Origin: Planctomycetota bacterium
GTDB taxonomy: Bacteria > Planctomycetota > Phycisphaerae > UBA1845
Reading direction: 5' to 3'
Length of the DNA stretch: 64,000 nucleotides
Assembly: GCA_016208685.1 (NCBI GenBank)
Contig: JACQXM010000015.1
Span: 1 to 64,000, forward strand
The notes under the pieces are model-generated. The model saw only the letters and a list, made by a program, of their open reading frames with translations. It made no database searches and had not been told where the DNA came from. A program made the translations under genes and the position numbers. Below, piece after piece: positions 9,360 through 19,382 of the stretch. Positions within the stretch are counted from its first letter, which is position 1. The number at the start of each line of letters is the position of its first letter.

Positions 9360-11465
9360 ATGAACCGTATTTACAACATCCGCAACATCGGCATTTCCGC
9401 GCACATCGACGCGGGGAAGACCACGCTTACGGAGCGCATCCTCTATTACGCCGGACGCATCCACCGCATGCAGGAGGTCAAGGGCAAGGACGGCGGCGCC
9501 ACCATGGACTACATGGAGCTGGAGCGCGAGCGCGGCATCACCATCACCTCGGCGGCGACCACCATCGAGTGGCTGGGCAAGCAGATCAACATCATCGACA
9601 CGCCGGGGCACGTGGACTTCACCGTCGAGGTCGAACGCTCGTTGCGCGTGCTCGACGGAGCCATCCTCGTGCTCTGCGCCGTGGGCGGGGTGCAGTCGCA
9701 GTCCATCACCGTGGACCGCCAGATGCGCCGCTACCGCGTGCCGCGCATCGCGTTCATCAACAAGATGGACCGCGTGGGCGCGGACCCGGTGCGGGTGATC
9801 GACGAGCTGGAGACCAAACTGGGACAGGTGGCCGTCCCCATGCAGCTTCCCATCGGACTCGGCGGCGATTTCGCCGGCGTGGTGGACCTCATGCGCATGC
9901 AAGCCTTGTACTTCGAGGGCCCCACCGGTGAGGAGGTCCGCGTGGCGGAGGTTCCCGCCCCCATGCGCGAAGAGGCGGACCGCGCCCGGCACGGCATGCT
10001 CGACACCCTCAGCCTCTACAACGACGACCTGATGGAGATCATGCTGGAGGGCCGGGAGCCGACCGAAGAGCAGATCGACCAGGCGGTGCGCCTGGCGACC
10101 ATCAACCGCGACATCACCCCGGTCTTCCTCGGTTCGGCCTATCAGAACAAGGGCGTACAGGCTCTGCTCGACGCCATTACCCGCTATCTGCCCTCGCCCA
10201 TCGACCGCGTGACCTTCGCCTGCGACAACGCCAACGACGGCGCCGAGATCACCATCACCGCCGACGCCGACGGACCGCTGGTGGCCATGGCCTTCAAGAT
10301 CGTCGACGAACCCTTCGGGCAGGTGACCTACACCCGCGTCTACCAGGGCGAAATCCGCAAGGGCAAGCAGTATCGCATCGCGCGCAGCGGCCAGAACCAG
10401 CGCATCGGCCGGCTCTTCCGACTGCACGCCGACAAGCGCGAGGACGTGGACGCCGCCGCGGCCGGCGACATCGTGGGCATCATGGGCATCGAGTGCGTCT
10501 CCGGCGATACGCTGTGCGACCCGTCGATCAACGTGTCGCTGGAGAACATGCACTGCCCCGAGCCGGTGATCTCCATCGCCATCTCGCCGGAGCGTAACGC
10601 TGACCGCGAACCGATGTCCAAGGCCATCAACCGCTTCACCAAGGAAGACCCCACGTTCCATTCGCGTTTCGACGAGGAAACCGGCGAGACCATCCTTTCG
10701 GGTATGGGCGAGTTGCACCTCGAGGTGTATGTGGAGCGCATGCGGCGCGAGTACAAGGCCAACGTGATCGTCGGCCAGCCCAAGGTGCAATACCGCGAGG
10801 CGCCGACCGTCGAGACCGCCTACAACTACAAGCACAAGAAGCAAACCGGCGGCGCGGGGCAGTATGCCCACGTAGTGGGCAAGCTGGTGCCCATCGACCC
10901 CAATGGCGAGGAAGTGTACGAATTCGAGAACCAGGTGACCGGCGGCCGGGTGCCCACGGAGTACATCCCCTCCGTGGACAAGGGCTTCCAGATGGCACGC
11001 CCACAGGGCCCGCTGGCCGGGTATGAAGTGGTGGGTGTGAAGATGATCCTCGAGGACGGCTCGTCGCACGCCGTGGATTCGTCGGACCTGGCGTTCCAGA
11101 TTTGCGCCCGGGCGGCGTTCCGGGAGGTCGTCCGCGATGCCAAGCCGGTGATCCTCGAGCCCATCATGAAGGTGGAAGTGGAAACGCCCACCCAGTTTCA
11201 GGGCAGCGTCACCGGCGACCTCGCCTCGCGCCGCGGACTGATCACCGGAACGGAAATGAAGCCCAACGCCGTGGTGATTCTTGCCGAAGTGCCGCTTGCC
11301 AACATGTTCGGATACTCGACGGACCTGCGTTCGCAAACGCAGGGGCAGGCGACGTTTTCCATGGAATTCGCCTGCTACCGCCGCACGCCGGCCAACATTC
11401 AGGAAGAAATCATCGAGCGGGTCCGCAAGGACAAGGACCGCAGCAAGGTGGGCGCGAAGAAGTAG
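9360..11465 (+). CDS. fusA: translation elongation factor G
   Basis: [87 protein letters not shown]; full length about 701 aa. Confidence 0.98.
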   Translation: MNRIYNIRNIGISAHIDAGKTTLTERILYYAGRIHRMQEVKGKDGGATMDYMELERERGITITSAATTIEWLGKQINIIDTPGHVDFTVEVERSLRVLDGAILVLCAVGGVQSQSITVDRQMRRYRVPRIAFINKMDRVGADPVRVIDELETKLGQVAVPMQLPIGLGGDFAGVVDLMRMQALYFEGPTGEEVRVAEVPAPMREEADRARHGMLDTLSLYNDDLMEIMLEGREPTEEQIDQAVRLATINRDITPVFLGSAYQNKGVQALLDAITRYLPSPIDRVTFACDNANDGAEITITADADGPLVAMAFKIVDEPFGQVTYTRVYQGEIRKGKQYRIARSGQNQRIGRLFRLHADKREDVDAAAAGDIVGIMGIECVSGDTLCDPSINVSLENMHCPEPVISIAISPERNADREPMSKAINRFTKEDPTFHSRFDEETGETILSGMGELHLEVYVERMRREYKANVIVGQPKVQYREAPTVETAYNYKHKKQTGGAGQYAHVVGKLVPIDPNGEEVYEFENQVTGGRVPTEYIPSVDKGFQMARPQGPLAGYEVVGVKMILEDGSSHAVDSSDLAFQICARAAFREVVRDAKPVILEPIMKVEVETPTQFQGSVTGDLASRRGLITGTEMKPNAVVILAEVPLANMFGYSTDLRSQTQGQATFSMEFACYRRTPANIQEEIIERVRKDKDRSKVGAKK

Positions 11466-11611
11466 GCTCCGACACGGCGCGCCGCATGTCCGGCGGGGCG
11501 TCCGGCGCGGCTGCCGTGGCCGCGCGCCGCTGGTGCGGACTCCCGTCCTTTGCCGTGAGTGACAAGTCCCCGGGGCGAGGGCGTGAACGCCGCCGCAACG
11601 CTACGCCGGGC

Positions 11612-13861
11612 CTACTTGCCATCCAACTGGCGGGCCAGCGCCTCGGCCGTGGTGACCGGCTGTTTGCAGTTGCCCTTCTCGCAGACGTAGGCCGTCGCTT
11701 TGCCCTGCAAGCGCGTTTTGCCCTTCAGGAGCAGCAGGTCCGCGTCCGGCACGGCGTCCGCGGCGTGGAGCAGGACCTTGTTGGGCAAGTAGCGCTCGTG
11801 AACGGTCCGCACCAGGGCCCGGGTGTCAGGGGAGGCAGGGTCGCCGATGAGCACGATCTCCTTGACGTTGTCGTGCAGAAAGTCGGCGGCGCAGAGCAGT
11901 CGCTCATGGGCGAAGGGCACGCGCTGCACCTCGGCACCGAAGGCACGGAAGATTGACTCCGCCTTGTCGCGGAAATCCCTGCGATCCAGGAGCACGCCGA
12001 GCCGCAGCAGGTTCAGCGCCTGCACTGAGTTTCCCGAGGGGATGGCGCCGTCCTGGGGTTGTTTGGAACGGGCCAGGAGTGTCTCGGCGTCGGACGCCGT
12101 GAAGAAGAAGCCGCCGTTCTTCTCGTCGAAGTAGTAGCGGATGGAGGTCTCGGTCAGGGAGACGGCGGCGTCCAGCCAGCGGCGATCGAAGGTCGCCTCG
12201 TACAGATTGAGCAGACCCTCGGTCAGGAAAGCGTAGTCGGACAGGTAGGCGGTCAGCCGCGCCTCGCCGTTGCGATAGGTCGCCCGCAATCGCCCGTCGC
12301 GGCGCAGGGTGTTCAGGATGAACTCCGCGGCTTTCGCCGCCGCTTCGGCGTACGCGGGGCGATCGAGCACGGCGCCTGCCTTCGCCAGGGCGGCGATCAT
12401 CAGCCCGTTCCACCCGGTCAGCACTTTGTCATCCAGCGCCGGCGGCGTGCGCCGGGCGCGCGCAACCCGCATCTTCTCGCGCCAGGCGCCCATCCGCCGC
12501 CTGAGGTCATCGGCCTCCCGTTGATGCAACTTGGCGAAGACGTGGAGCGGCTTGGCGATGTGCAGGATGTTCTTTGGTCCCTTCGGGGCGTGGCCCAGGC
12601 GCTCGAACCAGTTGCCGGTCTCGGTCACGTCGTAATAGACGCAAAACAGCCGCCCCTCCTCCTCTCCGAGAACCGCCTTAACTTCCTCAACCGTCCAGAT
12701 GTAGAACTTGCCCTCCAGCCCTTCACTGTCGGCGTCGCGGCTGGAGTAGAACGCCCCCTCCGGCGCGCGGAGGTCGGTAAGCACGTAGTCGAGGATGTCG
12801 GCCGCCACCTCGGCGTACAACGGATCGCGGCTTGCCTGGAAGGCGTCGAGGTAGATGCCGCTCACCAGCGCCTGGTCGTAAAGCATCTTCTCGAAATGCG
12901 GCACCAGCCACTCCACGTCGGTGCTGTAGCGGCAGATGCCGCCGCCGATGTGGTCGTAGATGCCGCCCCGCGCCATATGGTCGAGTGTCACCCGCACGGC
13001 GTCGAACAGGCCGGCTTTGCCAGTGCGGCGATGGACACGAAGCATCAGCTCCATCGAGAGGCTGGGGGGGAACTTGTTGGTGCCCCCGCCGCTGATGCCG
13101 CCGCGCGAGCCGTCGAAGGCGTCGGCGAGCGTCACCGCCGCGCCATCCACCACGTCCCGGGGAATCAGCGTCTCCCCCGGCGTGGAGGGCGCCGCCCATT
13201 GCGCGAAGAACTCCTGGGCCGCTCCCGCCCCCCGGGTGATGCGCTCGCGCTCACTCTTCCAGGCATCGGCGATGCTGGTAAGCACGTGGAGAAACTGCTC
13301 CCGCGGGAAGTACGTGCCGGCGTAGAAGGGGGTGCCGTCAGGAGCCAGCCACACGCTCATGGGCCAGCCGCCGTGTTTGGTGAGCGCCTGGGTGTAGGCC
13401 ATGTAGAGTTCGTCGAGGTCGGGCCGCTCCTCGCGGTCCACCTTGATGCTCACGAAGCTCGCGTTGAGCGCCGCGGCCACCGCCTCGTCTTCGAAGCTCT
13501 CGTGCTCCATTACGTGGCACCAATGACAGGCGGCGTAGCCGATGCTCAGGAAGATGGGATGGTCCTCCTCCCGGGCCTTGCGCAGCGCCTCGTCGCCCCA
13601 CTCGTACCAGTCCACGGGGTTGTGCGCATGCTGAAGCAGATACGGACTGGTGGCTTTGATCAGACGATTGGTGCGTCGTCGCTCGGTCGCTGGGCTCATG
13701 GCTGGTTCCTGGGCACGAGTGGCAGTGGTTTGACCGTTCTCCCCACCCGCGCTTCCTGGCGGCGGGACCTCCGCGGCGAACCCCGTGGCCGCCAGCCCGA
13801 CGACCAGCGCCGCCACCGGTCGGACATCGGGGCATCGTATTGGCGCACGTCGCGGGTTCAT
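11612..13861 (-). CDS. YyaL/SSP411-type thioredoxin domain-containing protein (DUF255)
   Basis: [87 protein letters not shown]. Confidence 0.96.
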   Translation of the reverse strand: MNPRRAPIRCPDVRPVAALVVGLAATGFAAEVPPPGSAGGENGQTTATRAQEPAMSPATERRRTNRLIKATSPYLLQHAHNPVDWYEWGDEALRKAREEDHPIFLSIGYAACHWCHVMEHESFEDEAVAAALNASFVSIKVDREERPDLDELYMAYTQALTKHGGWPMSVWLAPDGTPFYAGTYFPREQFLHVLTSIADAWKSERERITRGAGAAQEFFAQWAAPSTPGETLIPRDVVDGAAVTLADAFDGSRGGISGGGTNKFPPSLSMELMLRVHRRTGKAGLFDAVRVTLDHMARGGIYDHIGGGICRYSTDVEWLVPHFEKMLYDQALVSGIYLDAFQASRDPLYAEVAADILDYVLTDLRAPEGAFYSSRDADSEGLEGKFYIWTVEEVKAVLGEEEGRLFCVYYDVTETGNWFERLGHAPKGPKNILHIAKPLHVFAKLHQREADDLRRRMGAWREKMRVARARRTPPALDDKVLTGWNGLMIAALAKAGAVLDRPAYAEAAAKAAEFILNTLRRDGRLRATYRNGEARLTAYLSDYAFLTEGLLNLYEATFDRRWLDAAVSLTETSIRYYFDEKNGGFFFTASDAETLLARSKQPQDGAIPSGNSVQALNLLRLGVLLDRRDFRDKAESIFRAFGAEVQRVPFAHERLLCAADFLHDNVKEIVLIGDPASPDTRALVRTVHERYLPNKVLLHAADAVPDADLLLLKGKTRLQGKATAYVCEKGNCKQPVTTAEALARQLDGK

Positions 13862-14189
13862 GGCGTAGTCGATCAGTCGAACAAATCGAACGGATCGGGG
13901 GGATGGTACCGGCCCGCGCACCGCTTTACCACTGCCGTCGGGCGGCGGGCGGCCCATCGCTCCAGCGGTGGGGGAACCGATCGCTCTGCGAATGAAGAAT
14001 GGTAAATGCGGAGTGCGGAAACAGAGCCGCGACCGTAAGGGAGCGGGCAACGCACGCAACGCGGCGGTGTACGATCCGTACCGCGAGTGCCAACGAGCGG
14101 TCACTTGCACATTCTTAGAGGGATCCGCTCCACCCGAAGCACAACTCGTCCGCCCTACGGGCGGGAGCGGCTTGAGAATGGTTCGATCC

Positions 14190-14210
14190 CCAGGGGCTCA
14201 AAGCCCCTGG
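14190..14210. repeat. Perfect hairpin CCAGGGGCT-caa-AGCCCCTGG
   Basis: 9-bp perfect stem, 3-nt loop, in the intergenic region upstream of the DUF255 gene. Confidence 0.75.
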
Positions 14211-14277
14211 CAACGCCCGCCGGCCCTCCGGGCCGTGGGCCGATCCTCGCCGATGGGCGTGCGCGACCCGCCGCCGC

Positions 14278-14486
14278 GGGAACCTGGCGGCGAGTCAGTA
14301 ACCGTCCGGTCCACGTCCCACCGTACGCCACTGCTGGCACAGCAGTGGCACGCGCACGGGTGGCATTGTCCGGTGTGCCGTTGCTCCTGAGCAGCGGTCG
14401 TTCATGCGCGGGAACCTGGCGGCGAGTCAGTAACCATCCGGTCCACGTTCCACCGTACGCCACTGCTGGCACAGCAGTGGCACGCG
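14278..14486. repeat. Composite palindromic intergenic repeat (copy B, one partial + one full unit)
   Basis: GGGAACCTGGCGGCGAGTCAGTAACC(G/A)TCCGGTCCACGT(C/T)CCACCGTACGCCACTGCTGGCACAGCAGTGGCACGCGC occurs twice, 132 bp apart. Perfect 10-bp stem GCCACTGCTG-gca-CAGCAGTGGC at 14327-14349 and 14459-14481. Confidence 0.92.
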
Positions 14487-14548
14487 CCCGCCCGCCCCGT
14501 CAGTACCGGTACAGCAGTGGCACGCGCGCCGATCGATCCTCCGGCGCG

Positions 14549-17500
14549 TTACCCCCCGACCACGCTGGGCACGGAGTCGTCGGTGGACGCATCCGCATCC
14601 TCCGTCGTGGCATCGTCGGTGTCCGAAGTGGATGCGTCATCCGCCTCGTCGGTCGCGGCATCGGCATCGTCGGCGCTGGCCGCGTCGGAATCGTCGGCGC
14701 TGGCCGCGTCGTCTGCCTCGTCATCATCCGCTTCAGGGACGAACGACTGCTCCGAGAAGCCCTTGATGAGCAGCACGAAGGGGTCGCCGATGGGGGCCAC
14801 GAAAAGATGCGCATCGACGACTACGTGCTGGCTGGGCAGCGGTCCCGCGCCGTCGATGTCGATCTCCGCCTCCAGGTTGAGCACCTGGTCCATCATCAGG
14901 TTGAGCACCGCGGTGGCGGCAAAGATGTCCAGCTCGGTCTCGGCGTTGATGCCGTGCGTACCGTCGAAGAACTCCGGCGGAGTGAACGCCGTCAGCAGAT
15001 TGAGCGCCGTGTTGGGCCGCCCGAAACGATAGGCGTTGAGCCTGGGCAGGAAGTTCCGCGGTACCAGCGCTACACCGTCCATGGTCTGCGGCGCCTCGGC
15101 TGCGAAGTTCATCTCCTCGAAGGTCACCGCGGCGTTGTTGTCCGAGCGGCGATAATAGAGGCGCACGTCGGTCGAGCGCCAGTCCTCGGGGTTGAACAGC
15201 GTGGGCCGATGCGGCGACGTCGGCTCGTCGGCGTCCTGGACACCGTTGCCGTTGATGTCATCAAAGTAGGGATCGCCGTCAGCGTTGTACCGGGCATTGG
15301 GTTCGTCGGTGCCGAAGATGTGGGTGTAGTGCTGCCGCCCCACGGGAAGCCCTGCCACCTGATCGATGGAGATGATGATGAGGCTGGGGTCGTATCCGGG
15401 CACGATGATCGGCTCGGTGCCCTCGCCGGTAGTCGTGGGATCGGTCACACCGTCCACCTGTCGCGGCCGGACCCAGGCCGGAACCGTCGTGGGTTCAGGC
15501 GGCGGAGGCATAGCCGTGCCGTCCGGCGGCGGCGCGAAGAAGAAGTCCGCGGGGTCGTTGCGGCTGGCTGGCCTGCCCGTCTGCTCATTAAACAGCAGGA
15601 ACAGGCCGGTTTCGTTGGTCCCGGGGATGAAATGCAGCACGTGCTGGCCCGCAGGGTTGTACACCGCCGTGCCGGCCGCGAAGTCATAATCCACGCGCAC
15701 CGGCTCGGCCCCCGGGCCGTCGTGCGTCGCCAGCACCAGGATCTGCTGGTTTGGGCCGGACGATTCAAACTCCGCGGGCGCAACCGTCGGTTCCTCGGTC
15801 GGCGTCTCGGCATCCGGCGACTCATCGAGCGGTCCTTCGACCGGCGTCGGCGTCGTCGGATCGGTGTCGAGTTCGCTGTCGATGGGGCCGACCTGCGCGT
15901 TCGGATCGGACGGCGGCGGCTCGGGCACGAAGTTGCTGGCCACGACCACGATGGGCACGGCGGGGAAGAAGTCCCCGGCTTCGCTCACGAAGTCGAAGAA
16001 CGCCTCGCCGTTCACCGGCGCGAAGATCGACCCGTCGCGAAGGTCCAGCCGCACCGGCCCGCGCCGACCGTGAACCTGGCGACCCGTCTCGCGCACCATG
16101 AGTGCGACGATGCCGCTGCCGTTGGTGCTTTCCGTGAATTGCAGCACGTACTTGCCGGTACCCCCGGGGTTGAAGGTGACGGCGGTGACGTCGCCGTCGG
16201 GGGTCACCTCCGCGTCCACGGTAACGGCATCAACGTTCTCACTGCGGAATGGGTCGCCGTCGGCGATCACAAAGAAGCTGCTCGGCCCGGTGCGGCTGAA
16301 GGGCAGGTGGGCACGCGACTCGCGGATGATGGCGGTGAGGGTGTCGATTCCGACGACCCGCTCGGTAAAGAAGCTGCCCGCCAGTTGCTCCAGCGCCGGC
16401 GGCGTCGTGCCCGCCAGCAACTCCGCCAGCAGATTCCGCAGGTCCTTCTCGCGCTCCTGGATCGCCTCGGCGTCCAGTCCCTGGAACCCGGCGTTGAACA
16501 CCCGCGAGAAGAACGTCTGGAGGTCGATGGCCTTCCCCTGGCCGTCCTCGGTCTGGAACATGTTCAGAGGCGGGCCGAAAGCGCCCGGATTGAAGATGAA
16601 ATACGTGAGCCGGGCGCCCAGCCCGCTCTCGATGCTGGTGAGCAGGTCATGCAGGGCGCCGATCGTGATGTGCCGCCCTTCCAGTTGCAGCCGCGCCATT
16701 TCCATCAGCAGGTAGTCGTGCAGCACCGGCAAATGCGGCTTGCCGGCACCTTCCCCTTGGGCTTCGTCCTCGGAGAAGTTCCGGTCCGGCTCGGTCAGCG
16801 TGCTGTAGTACACCGTGGGACCGAAGTCGCCCCCGGGAAACTGCGCCGGCTCGACCGGCAGGTCCTCGTCCACGTCGGCGAAGTCCTCCGTGAACGGATC
16901 GCCGCCGTCGCCGAACAGGGCCTGAATGGTGGCCGCCTCCACGCCGTCCAGCCGGGCGAGCGAGGAGAAATCAAGTCCGCCCGGAGCGTCGGCGATGGGA
17001 AACCCGGCGCGGAGGAACACCTCGGCGGCAGCGAGGGCGGCCGCGTCGATGTCCCCGGCCTTGGCCAAGTCAATGTTACCCTGCGCCAGGTCCATCCCGA
17101 TCCGCGCGATGGAGGGAATCGAGGCATCGAAGAACGTGGCGAGCTCCTCCTCTGCCAGGGTCTCGATGTCGCCGAGGTCGACTTCGTGTTCCACTCCCGC
17201 GTCTTCAAAGAGGTGCGTGTACGCCTGCACGATGCGCGTCACCAGCGCCGCGGGACTGATGGGCAGACGAACCGGATCGAGACCTTTGTCCTCGATCAAC
17301 TGTAGCAGCTTGGCGAGCACAACCGTGGTCAGGGGATCCACGTCGGCCCCGGCCAGTTCACCCTCGCCTCCGCCGCTGGCACTGGGGATGTTCGCCGAGC
17401 TTTGCAGGTCGCAGGTGCCATCATTGCCGACGTCGACGCAGATAGTGAAGTCCACGCCCACCGGCAGATTCTCCGCGCTGAAGGTCCCGTCGGGGTTAAG

Positions 17501-17890
17501 CGGCACCGTGGGCAAGGGCTGGCCAACGGCACCCAGTAGCGCGTTGCCCAATACGTCCAGGAAGCGGACCACGGTGCTCCCGGTGTCGAAGTCTTCGGGG
17601 AGGCTCTGTGCGGCGCTGGTATCGCTGACCGACGCGCGCGTGCTTTGCGTATCTGACACCTTGCCGGAAAGCGATCCGCCGTACCCGAGCGAGTCGTTGA
17701 GCAGAGCGTTACCATCGGTCGTCCCGTCGGTGGTCCCGTCGGTGCCGCCGCCGTCCGTGCCCCCGTCGCCCAGGGCGTCGGGCGTGCCGCCTCCCGGCGT
17801 GCATCCGACCAAGCCGATGGCAAGGATCGAGACGAGAACGACCGAGGCGCAGAGCCTCGACAGAACCAGAAGGTGGTTTCTTGTATGCAT
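14549..17890 (-). CDS. large secreted lipoprotein with internal duplicated domain and acidic low-complexity C-terminus
   Basis: Signal/lipobox SILAIGLVGC; Gly/Asp/Thr linker GTPDALGDGGTDGGGTDGTTDGTTDG; C-terminal D/A-rich tail. Confidence 0.85.
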   Translation of the reverse strand: MHTRNHLLVLSRLCASVVLVSILAIGLVGCTPGGGTPDALGDGGTDGGGTDGTTDGTTDGNALLNDSLGYGGSLSGKVSDTQSTRASVSDTSAAQSLPEDFDTGSTVVRFLDVLGNALLGAVGQPLPTVPLNPDGTFSAENLPVGVDFTICVDVGNDGTCDLQSSANIPSASGGGEGELAGADVDPLTTVVLAKLLQLIEDKGLDPVRLPISPAALVTRIVQAYTHLFEDAGVEHEVDLGDIETLAEEELATFFDASIPSIARIGMDLAQGNIDLAKAGDIDAAALAAAEVFLRAGFPIADAPGGLDFSSLARLDGVEAATIQALFGDGGDPFTEDFADVDEDLPVEPAQFPGGDFGPTVYYSTLTEPDRNFSEDEAQGEGAGKPHLPVLHDYLLMEMARLQLEGRHITIGALHDLLTSIESGLGARLTYFIFNPGAFGPPLNMFQTEDGQGKAIDLQTFFSRVFNAGFQGLDAEAIQEREKDLRNLLAELLAGTTPPALEQLAGSFFTERVVGIDTLTAIIRESRAHLPFSRTGPSSFFVIADGDPFRSENVDAVTVDAEVTPDGDVTAVTFNPGGTGKYVLQFTESTNGSGIVALMVRETGRQVHGRRGPVRLDLRDGSIFAPVNGEAFFDFVSEAGDFFPAVPIVVVASNFVPEPPPSDPNAQVGPIDSELDTDPTTPTPVEGPLDESPDAETPTEEPTVAPAEFESSGPNQQILVLATHDGPGAEPVRVDYDFAAGTAVYNPAGQHVLHFIPGTNETGLFLLFNEQTGRPASRNDPADFFFAPPPDGTAMPPPPEPTTVPAWVRPRQVDGVTDPTTTGEGTEPIIVPGYDPSLIIISIDQVAGLPVGRQHYTHIFGTDEPNARYNADGDPYFDDINGNGVQDADEPTSPHRPTLFNPEDWRSTDVRLYYRRSDNNAAVTFEEMNFAAEAPQTMDGVALVPRNFLPRLNAYRFGRPNTALNLLTAFTPPEFFDGTHGINAETELDIFAATAVLNLMMDQVLNLEAEIDIDGAGPLPSQHVVVDAHLFVAPIGDPFVLLIKGFSEQSFVPEADDDEADDAASADDSDAASADDADAATDEADDASTSDTDDATTEDADASTDDSVPSVVGG

Positions 17891-18508
17891 CACAGAGGTG
17901 TCTCCTGTCAGGTTGAGGAACGATGACGCGGATCGATCCGCGCGGCGCCGACTCCGCCGACAACAGGGCGGTGGTAGCAGCCCGAACCCGTCGGCGCCTG
18001 TGCCTTTCGGACCTGTCTCGCGCTTCATCGGGCTGCGACGGCGGACACTTGTGTTGGGTACCGTTGGGGTTGACCCCTTACCGGGGCGCGGTGATCAGCG
18101 GTACACGGGCCCGGCCGACCTACCGTTGCCGGCCGGTGGGCTGGTTCGTGACGTTGTTATCGGGCCTTGGCGTTCGTACACGCCAACCGGCCTGCCGGAA
18201 AGCCGCCGAGCGGCTTGGGCGGGCGGCTCACCATCAACTTGCGTTTTTACAAACAAAAAGTCTGCCTGGATGGAAACGTCTCTTTTGTGCCGCGGCTCGG
18301 CGGCATCCCCGTAACGCAGGTGTCACGACCGCAAGTCCGGGCCGCCCCCCCGTTTATCGGCCGCTAACGACGGGGTAACGTAGAATGTCTAGTGAGTTGA
18401 AGAAGGCTGCTCTCCGGCGCCGCCGCGGACCGATGATTCGGGGAACGCGGCGTGGGAGCCGGGAATCGAACCGACGAGTATGTCGTGTTTTTTGAAGGGA
18501 GGACAACC

Positions 18509-18955
18509 ATGATCGGTGCAACAGGGCTTCGAGGCAGTGTGTTGGGGTTGGTCGGCGTGGTGGGGATGAGCGTGGCGACGACGGCTCAGGCCGAGCCTTC
18601 GGTTCACTACACGCGCGTCTACCAGACGCAGCCCGCGTACATCGACTACGGCACGCCCTACGTGCAGCCGACGACGGTGCGCTACGTTGAACCGCCCGTG
18701 GTCGTCTCTCAGCCGGTAGTGACCGAGCGCGTGGTGGTGACGCAGCCTGCGGTCACCTATGTGTCACCAGTGTACGTGCCGCGGGTGTACTACTCCACGC
18801 CGGTAGTGTATGCTCCTCCGGTGCGCGTGTACCACCGGCCGGTGTATTACGGACCGGTCTGGGGCGGCCACTACTATCACCATGGACACCATCGCTCCTG
18901 GGGCTTCGGCATCGGCGGCGGCGGTGCATCGTTCCACTACAGCCGCCGACACTAA
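18509..18955 (+). CDS. small secreted Tyr/Val/Pro-rich protein
   Basis: MIGATGLRGSVLGLVGVVGMSVATTAQAEPSVHYTRVYQTQPAYIDYGTP...YYHHGHHRSWGFGIGGGGASFHYSRRH; GGGAGG ribosome-binding site upstream. Confidence 0.8.
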   Translation: MIGATGLRGSVLGLVGVVGMSVATTAQAEPSVHYTRVYQTQPAYIDYGTPYVQPTTVRYVEPPVVVSQPVVTERVVVTQPAVTYVSPVYVPRVYYSTPVVYAPPVRVYHRPVYYGPVWGGHYYHHGHHRSWGFGIGGGGASFHYSRRH

Positions 18956-19382
18956 GGCGGCGAAGGATGCCGCCCGGCGCAGGCCCGCGGGTCGCGGGCC
19001 TGGGTCGCAAGCGGCGGGCCGAAGAGAACGCAAGGCCGGTTGCCCCAAAGGCGATCGGCCTTTGTTATGCGCGGGCGGGGGTCGCGCCGCGGAAACGTGA
19101 GTTTTCCGGGCTACGCCCCACCGATGCTACCGTGCGGAGTCCGCAGCCTGTCGCGCGACCATCCGCTCGGCCTGCCGGCATCGGCTCGGGCCACTCCACA
19201 CGAAAGACCCAGTGTCTCGACGCACTTGCCTTTGCGTTCCATCGTTAAACGAACCAGGGCCCGCATGGCCGGCCCGTTGCCGCGGCGTCACCGAGGTCGC
19301 GTCTGGTCCGGAAGGCGGAATTCGGAATTCGCGATGATCACGTTGAGGTGTGGTGGGGCACGAGCCGCTGAACCGTGACCGC

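Noticed and set aside
9053-9931. 292-aa plus ORF overlapping the fusA start
   Set aside because: Translation [19 protein letters not shown]... is a frame-shifted read of EF-G.
9285-11336. 683-aa minus-strand ORF opposite fusA
   Set aside because: Antisense mirror ORF of a high-GC gene; His/Asp/Val/Gly-biased translation with no domain; EF-G on the plus strand is unambiguous.
12059-14005. 648-aa plus-strand ORF opposite the DUF255 gene
   Set aside because: Antisense shadow of a clearly recognised protein family.
14181-14192. GGTTCGATCCCC, a tRNA T-loop-like string
   Set aside because: It is immediately part of the CCAGGGGCT/AGCCCCTGG hairpin and no cloverleaf could be drawn; chance match.
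14278-14486. Possible CRISPR array
   Set aside because: Only two similar units of about 80 bp plus a partial; the units are much longer than CRISPR repeats, with no regular spacers and no cas genes.
14087-17305. 1072-aa plus-strand ORF opposite the large lipoprotein
   Set aside because: Composition typical of antisense translation (R/G/H/V-rich); it also runs through the palindromic repeats at 14.3-14.5 kb.
17690-17770. Repetitive gtcccgtcggt tract as a noncoding microsatellite
   Set aside because: It encodes the Gly/Asp/Thr linker (GTDGGGTDGTTDGTTDG) following the lipobox of the large lipoprotein.
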